NCBI GenBank assembly: GCA_045580145.1
Contig: JAZNNI010000094.1
Coordinates: forward strand, 69,729-133,728
Source of the DNA: UBA1738 sp045580145
GTDB lineage: Bacteria > Bacillota > Clostridia > UBA1381
DNA: 64,000 bases
Direction: 5' to 3'
Shown piece by piece: positions 60,852-64,000 of this stretch. Positions within the stretch are counted from its first letter, which is position 1; the number at the start of each line of letters is the position of its first letter. Under the pieces are notes generated by a model. The model was given only the letters and a program-made list of their open reading frames with translations, made no database searches and was not told the DNA's origin. The translations under genes and the position numbers were made by a program.

Positions 60852-62714
60852 TTACTTATTAATAACAACGTGATTAAATGTAGGAACAATCTTTCTAAGC
60901 TCCTCCACTACTCCCTCGGAGTTATTAGAATAAGCAATATCCCTTATTTTTTCAAGACTTTTTACAAAGTTTGCTTCATCAATTTCAATTTGCTTACCTA
61001 TAAAAATCTTTGTATTAACCGTTTCGCGAAGTCCCTCTTCCGACATCAAAAGCTCCTCAAAGAGTTTTTCTCCTGGTCTTAATCCGGTGAATTGAATATC
61101 AATGTCCTTATAAGGTTCTCTACCGTGAAGCTTTATAAGGTTTTCTGCCAAAGTTAAAATCTTAACAGGCTCACCCATATCAAGTACGAAAATCTCACCG
61201 CCTAATGCTATAGTACCTGCCTGAAGAATAAGCGACACAGCCTCAGGAATTGTCATAAAGTATCTTATAATATCAGGATGTGTTACAGTAACAGGGCCTC
61301 CTGCCGCTATCTGTTTTTCAAAAAGTGGTATTACCGAACCATTAGAACCAAGAACATTGCCAAAACGTACTGCGACAAACTCAGTATATGTACTTTTCTG
61401 TGCGAAATACTGAACTATCATTTCACAACAACGTTTTGTTGCACCCATAACATTTGTAGGGTTAACCGCCTTATCTGTCGATACAAGTACAAATTTCTTT
61501 ACTCTATATAGCTTTGCAAGACAAGCCACATTATAAGTACCCGCAACGTTATTTTTAATTGCCTCCTCAGGACTTGTCTCCATAAGCGGTACGTGCTTAT
61601 GTGCAGCCGCATGATATACAATCTCAGGCTTTAGTGTCTCAAAAAGAACTTTCATTTTGTCATAATCACGAACTGATGCAATCCTAACATCAAGTTCAAG
61701 CTCTTCATATGTCGACAAAAGCTCCTGCTGGATATCATAAGCATTATTTTCGTAGATATCAACAATTATCAGTTTCTTCGGACTATATTTCGCAATTTGA
61801 CGGCAAAGCTCCGAGCCAATCGAGCCGCCACCTCCCGTGACCATACATACCTTATCCTTTACAAGCCTTTGCACTGAAAAATCATCAAAGTGAATTACAT
61901 CTCGTCCAAGCAAATCTTCGATATTGATATTTTTTGTCTGTCCCAGAAAGTCAGCATTCATCACAAGCTCATGAAGGTGTGGAACAGTTTTAACCTCACA
62001 CATTGTTTCTGAGCAAATATTCAATATTCTCTTCTTCTCTTCCTGAGAACATGACGGAATTGCAACCAGAATTGTTTTGATACGGTGCTTTACCACGATA
62101 TCAGGTATATCATCAACACCACCAAAAACCATCACTCCATGAACCCTTCTTTTTTGCTTGTCATAATCATCATCAACAATAGCAACAGGCTTATATTCGC
62201 TGTTCTGGCTTTGCATCTCAATTAAAACCTTATGGCACGTATTTCCTGCACCCACAATCAATGTTCTTGACCTTACAGGGACAGTATGTCTTCTTACACG
62301 GTTATATACATAGTTGTATCCTATTCTAAGTATTACAACAGCTGCCAAAGCAACGGTCATAGACATAAAAATATATATATCAGATGTTGAAAATCCAGAA
62401 ATATGCCTGAAAATATAATATATTGCTCCACCTACAAACATTCCGACAAAGCATTTTAAAAAATCTTTTACTGAAGCATATCTCCAGATATTTCTGTAAA
62501 CACCGCACAACCACATTCCAAAAAGAACACACATTGTTAAGATTGCAATATGTACTAAGGTATTGTCGAAATCGAGCTTACTTATAATAAATTCTTTTTC
62601 TACTGCCGACAAATAAGTTATGACAAAATATGAAAAGAGGCTTGAAAACACAATCGCAATCGTATCCACCATCCCAAGCAGAATAGTTCTTTTGTGTTTG
62701 AGTATTATTTCCAT
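60852..62714 (-). CDS. Membrane nucleotide-sugar 4,6-dehydratase (CapD/PglF type)
   Basis: Predicted UDP-N-acetylglucosamine 4,6-dehydratase, the first step to UDP-bacillosamine-like or other deoxy amino sugars for surface glycans. About 620 residues: four N-terminal membrane segments (about 10-125), a first Rossmann-like domain (IVGAGNTCHKVLIEM, about 153-167) and a C-terminal SDR domain with VTGGGGSIGSELCRQI (about 290-305), VYHAAAHKHVPLMETSP (about 367-383), STDKAVNPTNVMGATKRCCE with the catalytic Lys, and LRPGEKLFEELL. ATG 62714, 6 bases after GGAGG, is used. It lies 26 bp downstream of proS; no other glycan genes are seen before its 3' end. Confidence 0.9.
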   Translation of the reverse strand: MEIILKHKRTILLGMVDTIAIVFSSLFSYFVITYLSAVEKEFIISKLDFDNTLVHIAILTMCVLFGMWLCGVYRNIWRYASVKDFLKCFVGMFVGGAIYYIFRHISGFSTSDIYIFMSMTVALAAVVILRIGYNYVYNRVRRHTVPVRSRTLIVGAGNTCHKVLIEMQSQNSEYKPVAIVDDDYDKQKRRVHGVMVFGGVDDIPDIVVKHRIKTILVAIPSCSQEEKKRILNICSETMCEVKTVPHLHELVMNADFLGQTKNINIEDLLGRDVIHFDDFSVQRLVKDKVCMVTGGGGSIGSELCRQIAKYSPKKLIIVDIYENNAYDIQQELLSTYEELELDVRIASVRDYDKMKVLFETLKPEIVYHAAAHKHVPLMETSPEEAIKNNVAGTYNVACLAKLYRVKKFVLVSTDKAVNPTNVMGATKRCCEMIVQYFAQKSTYTEFVAVRFGNVLGSNGSVIPLFEKQIAAGGPVTVTHPDIIRYFMTIPEAVSLILQAGTIALGGEIFVLDMGEPVKILTLAENLIKLHGREPYKDIDIQFTGLRPGEKLFEELLMSEEGLRETVNTKIFIGKQIEIDEANFVKSLEKIRDIAYSNNSEGVVEELRKIVPTFNHVVINK

Positions 62715-62740
62715 AAAAATCCTCCGAATTAATAAGAACA

Positions 62741-64000
62741 TTATTTGTTTTCCGAAATATACTTAATTGCATTATTTACAGCTTCTTCAAATGTGCATTC
62801 TGAAGCCAATTCATCCTTACGTAACTTATATTCAACTATTCCTTCGCTACACTTTTTTCCCACTACAATTCGCAGCGGAATTCCGATAAGGTCAGCATCC
62901 TTGAACTTTACACCGGCGCGTTCTTCTCTGTCATCCAAAATAGTGTCAATACCGGCATTTTTAAGGCTTTCATAAATTTCCTCTGCTATTTTCATCTGTG
63001 CATCATCTTTTGCATTTACAGGAACAACTATAACCTCAAATGGTGCTATTGAAACCGGAAGAATTATACCATTTTCATCATTTCCCTGTTCGATAGCGGC
63101 TGCCAAGCATCTTGTAACTCCTATTCCATAGCAGCCCATAACAACAGTTTTTGCCTCTCCTGAGTCATCAAGATATGTAAGTCCTAAGCTATCTGAATAC
63201 TTTGTTCCAAGCTTGAATATATGTCCTACCTCGATGCCTTGAGCTGTCTTTATAGGTTGTCCGCACTTAGGACATACATCACCATCTTCAATAACTCGGA
63301 TGTCAGCAACAACAAATGGCTCAAAATCACGATTAACATTCACATTTTTAAGGTGATAGTTAGTTTCGTTTGCTCCGACAACAAAATTCCTCATTTCGCT
63401 AACTTCAAGGTCAACATAAACAGGAATACTTAGTCCTATCGGTCCTGCAAAACCCACCTGCGCATTTGTAAGTTCTCTTACAACAGAAGGTGCTGCAAGC
63501 TCTAAATCATCTGTTGAGCCGACAAGATTTTTGAGCTTTACCTCATTTATTTCCCTGTCTCCTCTTACCATCGCAGCAATATATTTATCATCAGCCTTAT
63601 AGATTATAGTTTTTGCAAACATATATGCCTCACACCCTAAGAAGCCTACAAGTTCTTCGATAGTATGCACATCAGGTGTTTCTATCTTTTCTAAAGCAAG
63701 CTCTCCTTCAGGATATTCCTTTTTAGCAGGGATGCAAACTGCTTTTTCATAGTTTGCTGCATATCCGCAAGCATCACAGTATGCAATACCGTCTTCACCA
63801 ACAGGCGATTTCACCATAAATTCCTGACTTCCACTTCCACCCATTGCGCCCGAATCTGCATCAACAATAGTGAAATCAAGGCCTAATCTTTCAAAAATTC
63901 TGCAATATGCATCATACATTTTCTTATATGAAATATCAAGTCCCTCATTATCAAGGTCAAAGCTATACGCATCCTTCATAATGAACTCTCTGCCACGCAT
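62741..64000 (-). CDS. proS: Prolyl-tRNA synthetase (C-terminal part, cut by window edge)
   Basis: Class II aminoacyl-tRNA synthetase charging tRNA-Pro. About 420 C-terminal residues are visible; the frame is open at the right edge. MRGREFIMKDAYSFD is motif 2 (an internal segment), so the Met at 64000 is not the start. The inserted editing (INS/YbaK-like) domain occupies about visible residues 75-240, including KTIIYKADDKYIAAMVRGDREINEVK (about 109-134). Motif 3-containing GCYGIGVTRCLAAAIEQ (about 294-310) and the anticodon-binding domain with DDREERAGVKFKDADLIGIPLRIVVG (about 359-384) complete the bacterial-type ProS. The gene is followed by the CapD-like gene on the same strand. Confidence 0.96.
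   Translation of the reverse strand: MRGREFIMKDAYSFDLDNEGLDISYKKMYDAYCRIFERLGLDFTIVDADSGAMGGSGSQEFMVKSPVGEDGIAYCDACGYAANYEKAVCIPAKKEYPEGELALEKIETPDVHTIEELVGFLGCEAYMFAKTIIYKADDKYIAAMVRGDREINEVKLKNLVGSTDDLELAAPSVVRELTNAQVGFAGPIGLSIPVYVDLEVSEMRNFVVGANETNYHLKNVNVNRDFEPFVVADIRVIEDGDVCPKCGQPIKTAQGIEVGHIFKLGTKYSDSLGLTYLDDSGEAKTVVMGCYGIGVTRCLAAAIEQGNDENGIILPVSIAPFEVIVVPVNAKDDAQMKIAEEIYESLKNAGIDTILDDREERAGVKFKDADLIGIPLRIVVGKKCSEGIVEYKLRKDELASECTFEEAVNNAIKYISENK

Noticed and set aside
63960..64000. Start codon of proS at 64000
   Set aside because: The Met begins MRGREFIMKDAYSFD, class II motif 2, which lies well inside ProS; the gene continues beyond the window.
1..64000. CRISPR array, prophage, insertion sequence or attachment site
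   Set aside because: No regularly spaced repeats, transposase, integrase or phage structural genes were seen, and the only tRNA gene has no integrated element beside it.

Overview
The window is a contiguous stretch of an AT-rich bacterial chromosome. Gene families, Shine-Dalgarno usage (AGGAGG/GGAGGA, several TTG and GTG starts) and metabolism point to an anaerobic Clostridia-type Bacillota, probably a gut commensal. The supporting genes are Rex, a PPi-type phosphofructokinase, an Etf-linked lactate dehydrogenase (LctBCD-like), a glycyl radical enzyme, a bile-salt-hydrolase-like enzyme, copper-amine-oxidase 'stalk' domains, and a glmS ribozyme and glycine riboswitch as the cis-regulators. No phage, IS element, CRISPR array or integrase was seen. 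Many promoters read as TTGAxx-N17-TATAAT, so transcription units could be placed with some confidence.

Layout. 1-6034 (minus): an envelope/elongasome operon, U32 protein - maf - mreB - mreC - mreD - mrdA (cut by the left edge). 6.1-8.2 kb (plus): tRNA-Arg(CCG) with a consensus promoter, then a glycine riboswitch controlling a Na+/alanine-glycine symporter. 8.2-11.7 kb (plus): glmS ribozyme, glmS and glmM, making hexosamine for the wall. 11.7-14.6 kb: a PfkB sugar kinase, the redox repressor rex, and pfk on the opposite strand. 14.6-19.9 kb (minus): SulP transporter without a STAS domain, then pepD - OPT peptide transporter - PqqD-like protein (peptide uptake and hydrolysis). 20-26.6 kb: stalk-domain/parvulin foldase, beta-phosphoglucomutase, ClpE-type ATPase, an HtrA homologue that has lost its catalytic His and Ser, and RNase M5. 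26.7-31 kb: ABC exporter, HAD phosphatase, a decayed gene fragment and a frameshifted GntP-type permease.

31-41 kb (minus) is carbohydrate-centred: GH31 glycosidase (with an in-frame amber codon near its 5' end), PHP phosphoesterase, secreted stalk protein, KDPG-type aldolase and 2-dehydro-3-deoxygalactonokinase, a ferritin-like/VIT1 metal transporter, then nagA plus an atypical ROK kinase. 40.6-45.6 kb is the most unusual block: a helix-turn-helix/PfkB kinase fusion, a dehydratase-type glycyl radical enzyme and a class II aldolase, with no activase nearby. 45.7-54 kb: aldose epimerase, bile-salt-hydrolase-like enzyme, patatin, glycerate kinase, and a FliB-like protein leading an etfB-etfA-lctD operon. 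54.2-57.4 kb: pnuC with a structured leader, secF and secD. 57.5-60.8 kb (plus): rnr and a THUMP methyltransferase. 60.8-64 kb (minus): CapD/PglF-type sugar dehydratase and proS (cut by the right edge).

Three of the four reading-frame lesions or losses of function (GntP frameshift, GH31 amber, decayed fragment) lie between 29 and 38 kb, suggesting ongoing gene decay in accessory sugar genes or local assembly errors. The best candidates for something new are the HTH-PfkB/glycyl-radical-enzyme/aldolase unit with its inverted repeats, the structured leader upstream of pnuC, and the membrane-anchored pseudo-HtrA.
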